Positions 51,529 through 59,807 of a stretch of 64,000 nt of DNA are shown here, piece by piece. The position numbers were made by a program, and so were the translations under genes. Within the stretch, counting starts at the first letter, position 1. Each line of letters opens with the position of its first letter. Source of the DNA: an uncultured Lachnospiraceae bacterium. Lineage in GTDB: Bacteria; Bacillota; Clostridia; Lachnospirales; Lachnospiraceae. The notes beneath the pieces are model-generated. The model did not search any database. It had not been told where the DNA came from and saw only the letters and a list, made by a program, of their open reading frames with translations. The stretch covers positions 186,001 through 250,000 of the forward strand of contig CAJOMN010000001.1 of the NCBI GenBank assembly GCA_905235745.1. Reading direction: 5' to 3'.

Positions 51529-51823
51529 GTAATAATTCTCCTATCATTCTTTGTACTTCGTTCTCATTGTTGATATAAAGCTCCACTGTTTTACGCATCG
51601 CCTTTACCGAATCGTCGATCCTTCCGAGGAACAGCCCCATATCGGTGATATCATGTATTACCGCGGCCATAAACGCTTCATCAGCGTCACCGTCCCAGAA
51701 AATGTCTGTATTCTTCGTATATTCCGCTATCTTTCCGATCTCTTCATTAAGCTTCAGATTAAGCTCGGACAGGCGGACCGACCGGTCGCGAAGCTGCCTA
51801 TAATCTATTTCAATCCTCTCCAT
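51506..51823 (-). CDS. WXG100-like protein 4
   Basis: A 105-residue helical protein with turn IFWDGDADEAFMAAV and a C-terminal YINNE (YxxxE). Sits between the YukD-like gene (14-nt overlap) and WXG100-like protein 3 (23-nt overlap). Divergent from proteins 1 and 2, so probably a dedicated partner set rather than a recent duplicate. Confidence 0.75.
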   Translation of the reverse strand: MERIEIDYRQLRDRSVRLSELNLKLNEEIGKIAEYTKNTDIFWDGDADEAFMAAVIHDITDMGLFLGRIDDSVKAMRKTVELYINNENEVQRMIGELLHERKNKV

Positions 51824-52040
51824 TGTCTATGATCACCCCGCTCCCTGTATACATTCCCGCCTCCGCCAGACTCATGTCATCCGATACGTGATTAACCGAT
51901 GTGAGCATCAGGATCCTGTCATATTTTACATTGTAATAACGTGACAGAAAGCATTTAAATTCCTTTACCGTCATATCTTCCCCGACTCTTACGCAGAGCC
52001 TTTTATCTTCATCCGGTATTATCAGTTCTATAGATATCAT
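51810..52040 (-). CDS. YukD/EsaB-like ubiquitin-fold protein
   Basis: A 76-residue beta-grasp protein (ISIELIIPDEDKRLCVRVGE ... MTVKEFKCFLSRYY ... GSGVIIDNGED). YukD/EsaB proteins accompany Firmicutes type VII systems and are required for secretion, though not as a covalent modifier. It starts 44 nt after the essC stop and overlaps the WXG100-like protein 4 gene. Confidence 0.85.
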   Translation of the reverse strand: MISIELIIPDEDKRLCVRVGEDMTVKEFKCFLSRYYNVKYDRILMLTSVNHVSDDMSLAEAGMYTGSGVIIDNGED

Positions 52041-52084
52041 GTGTTACTTAACCTCTGTTTTACGGCTGTTTTGAGTTATCCACA

Positions 52085-55000
52085 TTATTTTCCGGCAGGG
52101 AATACAATATCCCCGAAATACTGCTCGTCGTCAAATTTCAGCACTGTTGCACATCCTCTACATTGTGATTTTTGCATTTGTGAAAATGGCATGTACGAGA
52201 AATCAAATATCCTGTTTTCATCAAGATTTCCTCCGAGACTGATGCCGTATATATGTCTGCACAGCTCTTCAAAAACTTTTCTTCCAGCAAATCTGATCCT
52301 TGCTTCGTTGTCGATTATGCCGACCGTCATCCTCCGGCTACAGTCTTTCGTTACACCGACGGGATTGGCAAGGTACGAGATAAGCTCTTCTTCCTCTGCG
52401 GCATCCCTGTCCGTGCTGTAGTAATCATCCAGTACCGCTGTCATGCTCTCTATCGTAACAATGAGCGGTCCTGCCGCGTGGCGGAATGCTTCGGTAAGCT
52501 CTGCGTAAGATGTGGCACCGGTACAGGTGATTCCGGCGTTTTCGGCCGCGGCTTTAATATTGGCCATAAGTGTATGTCTGCCGCTGTATGTCCTGCCGTA
52601 TATGAGCGCACAGTTCACCTTTCCGAAAGGGAGAAGGCATATCCTCCCGCTCCTGTGCTCATATCCGACCGGAATACCTCTTATTCCCTGCTTTTTCGCT
52701 CCGCCAAGCAGTTCTTCAAGAGTAACGTGCTGCGGCACATGAGGGTATGCTGCCGCTTCGACCTCGCAGGGCCCTGATCCGCCCTCATGATCCGCTGTTA
52801 TGACAGTCTGGAATTCAAGAGGCATTCCGTCCCACAGACCGACCCCTCGGCCGGGCATGCCCTTTATCGCCGGTATATCCCGCGAGGGCACTTTAAGATA
52901 TTGTGATATCATGTACGGATCTTCTTCCCCGAGAAACAGGTATGTGTCAAACAGCCTTGATACCTTTCCCGGCGGCATCTGGCCCGAAGACGCTATTACC
53001 GTGATGCCTGCCATCCTTCCGCCGGTCAGTATCCCGGCGAGCAGTTCATATACATCTTCCGATGCTTTTTCTATAGCGTTACAGTCGTCAAGCACAAGCA
53101 CTACCGGGGGTTCGACGTCCTTTGTCTCTTTCTTTCTCCTGCCGGATAACATTCCGTCAATAAACAGCAGAAGCCTTACCGCATCATCATTGTCGCCTTC
53201 GGGAACATAACCACCGCAGCGCTTCCTGTGTGCCTGATCCCGTAGCCTCCCCCCTCCAAAATCAATTATGTAAACCGATGCATTCGCTCCCAGACGCTCG
53301 ATGAGCGTATGTATCAGCTCACTCTTGCCGCTTCCTCCCTTTCCGGTAATGAGAATGTGCCCTGTCTGTTCCGGGTCAAATACAGCCTTTTCATATGACT
53401 GCATATACGGGTTGTCATATAGAGCATACGCACTGTCATCCGCACATTCCGGCGGAAGAGGCGGAAGATACAGCCTCGCGCACGGTGGTATGTCAAGACG
53501 CTCAACCGCCGCCCGGATCGCCACCAGCGCCACATCAAGCCACGTATTGCTGCCGCCGGAGCCCTCTTTGTCATACTGCCCGGTACATGTAACCTCTTCT
53601 TCCAGCCAAAAATCATCAAATATACGGGGACGCTCTACGGAGTCTGCTGCCGCGCACATGGCGTAACCGCTCTGAAAGCATGAGAATATCTCATCATTTC
53701 CGACCTGAAGATATGCCCTGCCGCGCTCTTTTAACGTAACCGCATCCTCCCTTCTGAGCATATCCATCGAATCTGCGCGGTCTACGAGGCGGAGCGCTAT
53801 CCGAAACCCCGAATTTGCGCGTATCCTGTCATCCACTACTCCGGCAGGCTTTTGCGTCGCCAGTATCAGGTGCATCCCAAGGCTCCTCCCGACCTGCGAC
53901 ACACTTATCAGCCTGTCCATAAAATCGGGTTCTTCCCTGCGAAGCTCGGCAAACTCGTCAACAATGATAAATACGTGAGGAAGTGGTCTGGTAACCTTTC
54001 CGGCGTCATACAGCCTTGTGTAGTCGTTGATATTGTTCACGCCTTCTTCGGCAAATATCCTCTGCCTTCGTATATTTTCGCTCTTGAGGGAGATCTCGGC
54101 TCTTTTCGATTCGCTCTTTGACAGATTGGATATGCTCCCGATAAGGTGCGGCAGATCCGCGAACAGATTCGACATTCCGCCACCCTTATAGTCTATGAGA
54201 AAGAAAGCCGCCTTATCCGGCGGGAACCTTACCGCCAGGGATAATATGAGCGTCGTCAGAAGCTCGCTCTTTCCGCTTCCCGTCGTGCCGGCGATAAGGC
54301 CGTGGGAACCGGCCGATCTTTCATGAAGGTCAAGCACCAGCTTCTCTTTGCCTTCCGTCATCCCGACAGGAGCCCCTATCCCGGTGGTTATATCGTTGTT
54401 CCCGTAGTTACGGATCACCCCGCGCACACACGCTTCCGTATCCCCTGCGCTCAGTTCGGGAAACAGCGTACCAAACGGCACCACATCCGGCAGCTTATGA
54501 TCTGCCTCGCCCATCCCCCACAATTCCGACATCCTTCCGGCATATGACCAGCACAGTTCCGGAGACAATACATCGTATCTTACCTCGCGGCCTCCCATAT
54601 CACGATTTATAACAGCACCTACCCCTGCCGGAAAATCATCATCATACCTTACAAGTATCACCATGTCAGAGAATGCCGTACGGTCAAGGGCTTCTTTGGC
54701 GCTGTCCGTGACAACAAGACGAAATGTGCCCTCTTTATCATCAGCGTAATCACTGCGGTAATGCGGAAGAACGGCTGTCCACATATAATAACGCATGGTA
54801 TTTTTATTAGCTCTGACAGTAATGCTCATGCTGTCCGGCGAATATGTTGCCGCAATGCGGAGCAGTATCGCGGCGAACACTCTCCTGTCCTTCTCGCCTT
54901 CAAGCCTCACCCCCGATATGTTCCCTGCCTCTATCGGTACCAATACCGGCGCCGGGCATATATACTCATATTTCTTTACGAGGTCGTTCGGCATTTCTCT

Positions 55001-55792
55001 CAGTGAATCGTCGATCTGGGCAAATCTTTCCTTCGGTACGGCAATACAGAGCGGATTAGTGATCCTGCCCGTTCCGATCCGTACGCTTATGCTTCCGTCT
55101 CCGGCTGCCCTGCCGCTCCATAATGTAAACGGGTCACCTCCTTCCCTGAATATGGAGCTTATGGGGGGATTACGGGATTCGAGAGAATCCGCAGCCTGCC
55201 TGATACCGCTTCTTATCTGCTCTTCGCACTCCGAAAGATACGCCAGATACGAGCTTCGCCTGCGCCGCTCATCCATGCGGCTTCTTCTCACCCTTGCAAG
55301 CACATTCGCCGCTGCCCATGCGGCTGCAAATACGGACGACAGTACTGCGATCGATCTTCCGGCGCCGAGGAGCACCGGCAAAGCCATTGTAAGTGCCGGG
55401 CCTACGGCAAGCATCAGCGAAGGCTTCTCCGGGATCTTTCTCGGCGGCGGAGCTTCGATCTCAACTGTTCCGGGCTCCGGATACGGCTTATGCGGCGGAC
55501 ATTTTATATAGTCTCCTCTCTCATACCTGTCACCTATCCACACAAGAACTTTTTTACCGATCTGAACCCGGTCTCCCGCTCTTACATGACACCTGTACCC
55601 TTTACAGACATGTATTCCCTTTACGACCGCCCCATTGCTGCCGCAGACCGTCAGACGTGCAACGTCAGGTGTCAGAGGTTCGAATTGCAGATGGATCCTT
55701 GATATAAACGGATCCGGAATTACAAGATCACATCCCTTATCCCTTCCGACCGTATACAGCGGCAAACGGGCGGAAACATATAATAACTCCAT
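52085..55792 (-). CDS. essC: EssC-type FtsK/SpoIIIE secretion ATPase
   Basis: A 1235-residue motor of type VII secretion. ATG 55792 has GGAG upstream; an in-frame TTG lies two codons earlier. An FHA domain at about 1-90 (YTVGRDKGCDLVIPDPFISR) is followed by two membrane helices at about 125-165 (SLMLAVGPALTMALPVLLGA), then three ATPase domains. Domain 1: Walker A GTTGSGKSELL near 505, Walker B VFIIVDEFAELR, ATQKPAGVVDDRI. Domain 2: GKGGSGKSELIHT near 820, VLVLDDCNAI. Domain 3: degenerate GRTYSGRHT near 1070, lacking the Lys. First gene of the operon behind a hairpin-rich leader. In Firmicutes EssC recognises substrates through domain 3 and is driven mainly by domain 1. Confidence 0.93.
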   Translation of the reverse strand: MELLYVSARLPLYTVGRDKGCDLVIPDPFISRIHLQFEPLTPDVARLTVCGSNGAVVKGIHVCKGYRCHVRAGDRVQIGKKVLVWIGDRYERGDYIKCPPHKPYPEPGTVEIEAPPPRKIPEKPSLMLAVGPALTMALPVLLGAGRSIAVLSSVFAAAWAAANVLARVRRSRMDERRRRSSYLAYLSECEEQIRSGIRQAADSLESRNPPISSIFREGGDPFTLWSGRAAGDGSISVRIGTGRITNPLCIAVPKERFAQIDDSLREMPNDLVKKYEYICPAPVLVPIEAGNISGVRLEGEKDRRVFAAILLRIAATYSPDSMSITVRANKNTMRYYMWTAVLPHYRSDYADDKEGTFRLVVTDSAKEALDRTAFSDMVILVRYDDDFPAGVGAVINRDMGGREVRYDVLSPELCWSYAGRMSELWGMGEADHKLPDVVPFGTLFPELSAGDTEACVRGVIRNYGNNDITTGIGAPVGMTEGKEKLVLDLHERSAGSHGLIAGTTGSGKSELLTTLILSLAVRFPPDKAAFFLIDYKGGGMSNLFADLPHLIGSISNLSKSESKRAEISLKSENIRRQRIFAEEGVNNINDYTRLYDAGKVTRPLPHVFIIVDEFAELRREEPDFMDRLISVSQVGRSLGMHLILATQKPAGVVDDRIRANSGFRIALRLVDRADSMDMLRREDAVTLKERGRAYLQVGNDEIFSCFQSGYAMCAAADSVERPRIFDDFWLEEEVTCTGQYDKEGSGGSNTWLDVALVAIRAAVERLDIPPCARLYLPPLPPECADDSAYALYDNPYMQSYEKAVFDPEQTGHILITGKGGSGKSELIHTLIERLGANASVYIIDFGGGRLRDQAHRKRCGGYVPEGDNDDAVRLLLFIDGMLSGRRKKETKDVEPPVVLVLDDCNAIEKASEDVYELLAGILTGGRMAGITVIASSGQMPPGKVSRLFDTYLFLGEEDPYMISQYLKVPSRDIPAIKGMPGRGVGLWDGMPLEFQTVITADHEGGSGPCEVEAAAYPHVPQHVTLEELLGGAKKQGIRGIPVGYEHRSGRICLLPFGKVNCALIYGRTYSGRHTLMANIKAAAENAGITCTGATSYAELTEAFRHAAGPLIVTIESMTAVLDDYYSTDRDAAEEEELISYLANPVGVTKDCSRRMTVGIIDNEARIRFAGRKVFEELCRHIYGISLGGNLDENRIFDFSYMPFSQMQKSQCRGCATVLKFDDEQYFGDIVFPAGK

Positions 55793-55837
55793 TAACAAGC
55801 TCCAAAAAACAAATTGAAAATTTCAGGAATCATTGCG

Positions 55838-55922
55838 ATGCGTCCAACGCATGAAACGAAATCAGTCGGGACAAGTCCCGGTGAACTCCCCGAACGGGAG
55901 TCGAATAGAACCTTACCGGTTC
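55838..55922 (-). other. Four tandem hairpins in the type VII operon leader
   Basis: Reading on the minus strand from the predicted start: GAACC/GGTTC (55908-55922), CTCCC/GGGAG (55886-55900), CGGGA/TCCCG (55867-55880) and ATGCGT/ACGCAT (55838-55852), then about 45 nt to essC. A longer pairing, ATGCGTC with GACGCAT (55837-55843 and 55927-55933), would close the whole, but half of it overlaps the -10 hexamer and may not be transcribed. No known riboswitch core is recognised. A repeat element is an alternative. Confidence 0.55.
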
Positions 55923-55931
55923 GTATGACGC

Positions 55932-55960
55932 ATAATATCATACAAGCCGGCAAGGTGCAA
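55932..55960 (-). promoter_or_regulatory. Promoter of the type VII operon
   Basis: Minus-strand TTGCAC (55955-55960), a 17-nt spacer, TATTAT (55932-55937). Predicted start near 55925, about 130 nt before essC. All eight downstream genes to 47988 are closely packed, so this could drive the whole operon. Confidence 0.68.
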
Positions 55961-56015
55961 TATCTGAATAATAGACAAACAGAACGATGAATTTTCTGTA
56001 AATTTGAACAAAGGG

Positions 56016-56561
56016 TCAGGCTACGACCGAGGCGCGTATCTCATCCGATCTTTCCTTGCCGAGAAGAAGCGTGATGAGTTCGCATGCAAAATCAACAGCA
56101 GTCCCCAAACCCCTGGAAGTAGTGATATTCCCATCGGTAACAACTGTTTCGATAACAGGTGTTGCTCCACTGAGCATGTCCTCCATGCCGGGATAGCATG
56201 TTGCCCTTCTGCCCTCTAACATGCCTTTTGCTCCGAGTATCCTCGCCGGGGCAGCGCATATGGCCGCAATGCGTTTTCCCTTTGCATTTTGTGTATCAAC
56301 CATGTCCATAAGCGTTTTGCACTCAAGCAGGTTGACTGTTCCCGGCATTCCGCCCGGAAGCACGAGGATCTCTGCCTTGTCAATGCCGGCTCCGTCGATC
56401 GTTATATCGGCATTTACTTCTATGCCTCTTGCTCCCGTAACCGTTTTCCTTCCGGGATAGATGGAGACGGTCTCCACATCCGCTCCGGCACGCCTCAGAA
56501 GATCGACCGGCGTAAGCGCTTCTATTTCCTCAAATCCATCTGCCAAAAATACATATACCAT
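56016..56561 (-). CDS. DJ-1/PfpI-family protein
   Basis: A 181-residue protein starting at ATG 56561 with GGAGG upstream (an earlier start 37 codons away has no site). DJ-1 fold: MVYVFLADGFEEIEALTPVD, LVLPGGMPGTVNL, and nucleophilic Cys in IAAICAAPARIL with Glu in FEE. This matches YajL/ThiJ-type proteins with roles in oxidative stress or proposed deglycase activity; the activity is debated. It lies upstream of the type VII operon with 217 nt between, containing that operon's promoter. Confidence 0.9.
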   Translation of the reverse strand: MVYVFLADGFEEIEALTPVDLLRRAGADVETVSIYPGRKTVTGARGIEVNADITIDGAGIDKAEILVLPGGMPGTVNLLECKTLMDMVDTQNAKGKRIAAICAAPARILGAKGMLEGRRATCYPGMEDMLSGATPVIETVVTDGNITTSRGLGTAVDFACELITLLLGKERSDEIRASVVA

Positions 56562-56748
56562 AGCATTTCCTCCTATACATTTTTGTATATCGCTGCGTAC
56601 TCTTCCTAGATTATACAATATATATTCCTTATGATCATCAAAAAAACAGCTTGCTATTCCGTATTTTCGCATTTACTTAATGCTTCTACTATAGTAGTAT
56701 TATTGACAGCGGCATAAGCAGAAAGGGCTGTGTCGCTCCTGTATACAT

Positions 56749-57216
56749 ATGGGTATGGAAATAGAGAGAAAATTTACGGTAAAGCGGATTCCGGATGATA
56801 TCGAATCGTATGAATATCATACGATCGAACAGGCTTACCTTACAACAGAGCCCGTGATCCGCGTCCGCCGCGAAGACGACCGGTATTATATGACGTATAA
56901 GGGAGTGGGAGGGGACAATACTTCACTGGCACATGAAGAGTATAATCTGCCGCTTACTGCCGAATCCTATGACGTACTATCCCGCAAGGCAGACGGCAAT
57001 GTGATCGGTAAGCGCCGCTATCTGATACCGTATCTTTCCCATACGATCGAACTGGACATATTTGATGAGCCTTTCCGGCCCCTTGTGATCGCGGAAGTGG
57101 AATTTTCCTCGGAAGCTGAGGCAAATGATTTTGTCCCGCCGGAATGGTTCGACAAGGACGTTACCGATTGCAGGCAGTACCGGAATGCGTATCTGTCACG
57201 CATGACATTCGACTGA
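56749..57216 (+). CDS. CYTH-domain phosphohydrolase
   Basis: A 155-residue protein with the ExExK signature as MEIERKFTVK at the N-terminus, and alternating charged strands (VIRVRREDDRYYMTYKGVGG ... HTIELDIFDEP ... VIAEVEFSSEAEA). CYTH proteins form a tunnel that binds inorganic triphosphate or adenylate with Mg; most bacterial ones hydrolyse triphosphate. ATG 56749 or 56755 are both possible; no strong ribosome-binding site is visible. It ends 2 nt before the convergent transporter gene. Confidence 0.88.
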   Translation: MGMEIERKFTVKRIPDDIESYEYHTIEQAYLTTEPVIRVRREDDRYYMTYKGVGGDNTSLAHEEYNLPLTAESYDVLSRKADGNVIGKRRYLIPYLSHTIELDIFDEPFRPLVIAEVEFSSEAEANDFVPPEWFDKDVTDCRQYRNAYLSRMTFD

Positions 57217-57218
57217 TA

Positions 57219-58055
57219 TCATACATGTCTTACGGCACCTATCGCGCAGCATATCCCGAATGCCGCCGCATCCGCCGCTACTACCGTTGAGCCCGTCGGG
57301 GTTCCGGCCAGTATCGAGACCGTTATCCCGATAACGGCGCAGATGACCGAGAGCGCCGCCGAAAACAGCGTGACCGCCCTGAAGCTGTTAAACAGCCTCA
57401 TTGACGACAGTGCGGGGAATATAACAAGCGCCGATATCAGAAGCGACCCCACGAGATTCATTCCCATGACGATTATGACTGCCGTGATGACCGCTATAAG
57501 CGTATTGTAGCCGTCAGCGTGCACTCCGGTTGCTTTTGAGAAATCCTCGTCAAACGTGACCGCGAATATCTTGTTGTAAAACAGCACAAAGACCGCGACC
57601 GTCAGGGCCGAGGCAACAACGCACAGTATAACCTCGCGGACTGTAAGCGTAAGTATCGAGGCGGATCCGAACAGAGTCGAGCATACATCCCCCGACAGAT
57701 TGGATGACGCCGGGAACATATTCATGAGAAGATAGCCGAAAGCAAGCGCGGTGACGGATATCATCGCAATGGCGGCATCCCCTTTGATCCTTGCATTCCC
57801 GCCGCTTTTAAGGAGAAGCACCGCGCATACAACAGTAACGGGAAGGACAATGATCATTTTGTTCGTAAGACCGAGAAGTGTTGCAACAGCGATCGCTCCG
57901 AACGCCACATGGGACAGCCCGTCGCCTATATACGAGAAACGCTTCAGGACAAGCGTAACGCCGAGAAGGGATGCGCAAAGTGCTGTGAGCACTCCGACTA
58001 TAAAAGCGTAGCGGACAAAAGGATACTCCAGATACATCATAAGCGTGGCGATCAT
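57219..58055 (-). CDS. Zn/Mn-type ABC transporter permease
   Basis: A 278-residue integral membrane protein of the ABC-3 (ZnuB/TroC) family: 7-8 helices, beginning FVRYAFIVGVLTALCASLLG, with family motif GDGLSHVAFGAIAVATLLGL and a second block GMNLVGSLLISALVIFPALS. It forms the membrane channel with the ATPase encoded upstream (overlap 4 nt) and the binding protein. Confidence 0.92.
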   Translation of the reverse strand: MIATLMMYLEYPFVRYAFIVGVLTALCASLLGVTLVLKRFSYIGDGLSHVAFGAIAVATLLGLTNKMIIVLPVTVVCAVLLLKSGGNARIKGDAAIAMISVTALAFGYLLMNMFPASSNLSGDVCSTLFGSASILTLTVREVILCVVASALTVAVFVLFYNKIFAVTFDEDFSKATGVHADGYNTLIAVITAVIIVMGMNLVGSLLISALVIFPALSSMRLFNSFRAVTLFSAALSVICAVIGITVSILAGTPTGSTVVAADAAAFGICCAIGAVRHV

Positions 58056-58765
58056 GCAGTCACCCCCTTCCGACTCTGCAGCATCGTATATGCGGCTCCT
58101 CCGGCATTTATGTATTCTTCCCGTGTTCCGAAGAACACCCTGTCGCCGATATGCAGTATATGGCTTGCATATTCTCTTGCGGCATCGATATCATGAGATA
58201 TCATTATTATCGTTATCCCTTCCTTGTTAAGCTGCGCTATGAGCTCATACATCTGCGCCGTAACTACCGGGTCCAGTCCCGCAACAGGCTCGTCAAGGAG
58301 CAGTACTTTGCCTGTCGCACACAGCGCTCTTGCAAGCAGTACTCTTTGCTGCTGTCCGCCCGACAGTTTTCTGTAGCATGACCCGGCAAGATCCGATATT
58401 CCCATCCTTGCGAGGTTTTCTTCGGCCAGCTTCTTCTCTTTGCGGCTGTAGAACGGGCGAAGCCCCGTCCGGTTCTGGCATCCCGACAGCACTATTTCCA
58501 TGACCGATGCGGGAAAATCCCTCTGCGTGAGCGTTTGCTGCGGAAGATAACCTATCTCGTTCCTTGCCAGTCCTTCACCGATCACGATCTGTCCGGCAAG
58601 CGGCTCGCACAGACCGAGAAGGGTCTTCATAAGCGTTGTCTTACCGGAGCCGTTCTCTCCGACAACATACAGATAATCACCCGCATTAACCGTAAAATTC
58701 AGATTTTCAACGATAGTCGATCTGTCATATCCGAGTGACAGATCCGATACTGTTATCAATGCCAT
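58052..58765 (-). CDS. Zn/Mn-type ABC transporter ATP-binding protein
   Basis: A 237-residue ATPase. Walker A VVGENGSGKTTLMKTLL, signature KLSGGQQQRVLLARAL, Walker B VLLLDEPVAGLDPV and the switch His in IIMISHDIDAA. Members of the ZnuC/TroB family pair with ABC-3 permeases. The gene is 28 nt downstream of the binding protein gene and overlaps the permease gene. Confidence 0.93.
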   Translation of the reverse strand: MALITVSDLSLGYDRSTIVENLNFTVNAGDYLYVVGENGSGKTTLMKTLLGLCEPLAGQIVIGEGLARNEIGYLPQQTLTQRDFPASVMEIVLSGCQNRTGLRPFYSRKEKKLAEENLARMGISDLAGSCYRKLSGGQQQRVLLARALCATGKVLLLDEPVAGLDPVVTAQMYELIAQLNKEGITIIMISHDIDAAREYASHILHIGDRVFFGTREEYINAGGAAYTMLQSRKGVTA

Positions 58766-58793
58766 CTGTAGTCTCCGATCACAGTGAACGAAT

Positions 58794-59795
58794 CTATTTC
58801 GTTCCGAGCGCCTCCTGCAGGGCGTTCAGATTATTCTCCATTACGGACAGATATGTTACGTTGTCTTCGATATCCTTTGCGGATACCGACTGCATGGAAT
58901 CCATCGTGACAATGTGTATATCCGGAACGTTTGAACATCCGGCTATCGTGTCCGCAAGCCGGATGTCGCCACCCTCAAGCGTTATCACATGATGCAGCCC
59001 CAGTTCATTGATCCTGTCCGCCAAAAAGGTTATCGTCCCCGGTCCCGCGTCTGTCTCTGCCGAACACCCCGGGAAGGCGGCATAATAGTCAAGTCCGTAA
59101 TCATTCACAAGATACACGAACGGAAAGCGGTCAGCAAACAGCAGTGTTGAGCTTCCCGCCTGCGAGACAGCCTTTTCATACCTTCCGTCAAGATCTTCTG
59201 TTTTTCCGATATAATCTGCCGCGTTTGCGCGGTAGATCGCGGCATTATCAGGGTCGGCAAGCGCTATCGCATCCGCAATATCCGATACCATTATCCCCGC
59301 GCATCTGAGTGACAGCCATACATGCTCGTCATATTCCGGCTCATCGTCGCTTACGGAAGCCTTCATGCCTTCAACGGTCTCCTCGAGCCTCAGGGAATCT
59401 TCGAGTGTATCAAACAGGCGTACAACGATCATATCCTTGTTGACAGCCTCTTGTAAGGCGTCATCCGCCCAGCTGTCGGATTCTCCCCCGACATATACAA
59501 AGACATCGCATTCCGATATATCCGCGATATCCCTTACATTCGGCATAAAACTGTGCGGATCGACGCCGTTGTCATAAAGCATCGATACTTTCGCACGTGC
59601 CGGATTATCTCCGAGGATATTCATTACCCAGTCATATTCGGGAAAACCGGTTGTCACGATCTTAAGCGTATCCGCTTTGGCAGTATCTGACCCGACTATC
59701 GAACATCCCGCAAGAGCCGTAAGCCCAAGCAGGACGATCGTAAATAATGATATGCATTTTATCATGCAGGTTATGCATGCTTTATTAACTGACAT
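58794..59795 (-). CDS. Metal-binding ABC transporter lipoprotein (ZnuA-like)
   Basis: A 333-residue lipoprotein with lipobox LAGC (mature part from SIVGSDTAKADTLKIV). Metal ligands of cluster A-I proteins: His in GVDPHSFMPNVRDI, His in EYDEHVWLSLRCAG. The third His seen in ZnuA is absent, replaced in the region LLFADRFPFVYLVNDYGLDY, and the C-terminal acidic ligand may be the Glu/Asp of LEGGDIRLAD. No His-rich loop. Metal specificity (Zn or Mn) cannot be read off. It lies 12 nt after argC in an operon. Confidence 0.88.
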   Translation of the reverse strand: MSVNKACITCMIKCISLFTIVLLGLTALAGCSIVGSDTAKADTLKIVTTGFPEYDWVMNILGDNPARAKVSMLYDNGVDPHSFMPNVRDIADISECDVFVYVGGESDSWADDALQEAVNKDMIVVRLFDTLEDSLRLEETVEGMKASVSDDEPEYDEHVWLSLRCAGIMVSDIADAIALADPDNAAIYRANAADYIGKTEDLDGRYEKAVSQAGSSTLLFADRFPFVYLVNDYGLDYYAAFPGCSAETDAGPGTITFLADRINELGLHHVITLEGGDIRLADTIAGCSNVPDIHIVTMDSMQSVSAKDIEDNVTYLSVMENNLNALQEALGTK

Positions 59796-59807
59796 TACAT
59801 TTATTCT

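Noticed and set aside
55838-55960. Known riboswitch before essC
   Set aside because: Compared by eye with cobalamin, FMN, glycine, SAM, cyclic di-GMP and fluoride cores; none of their conserved cores is present.
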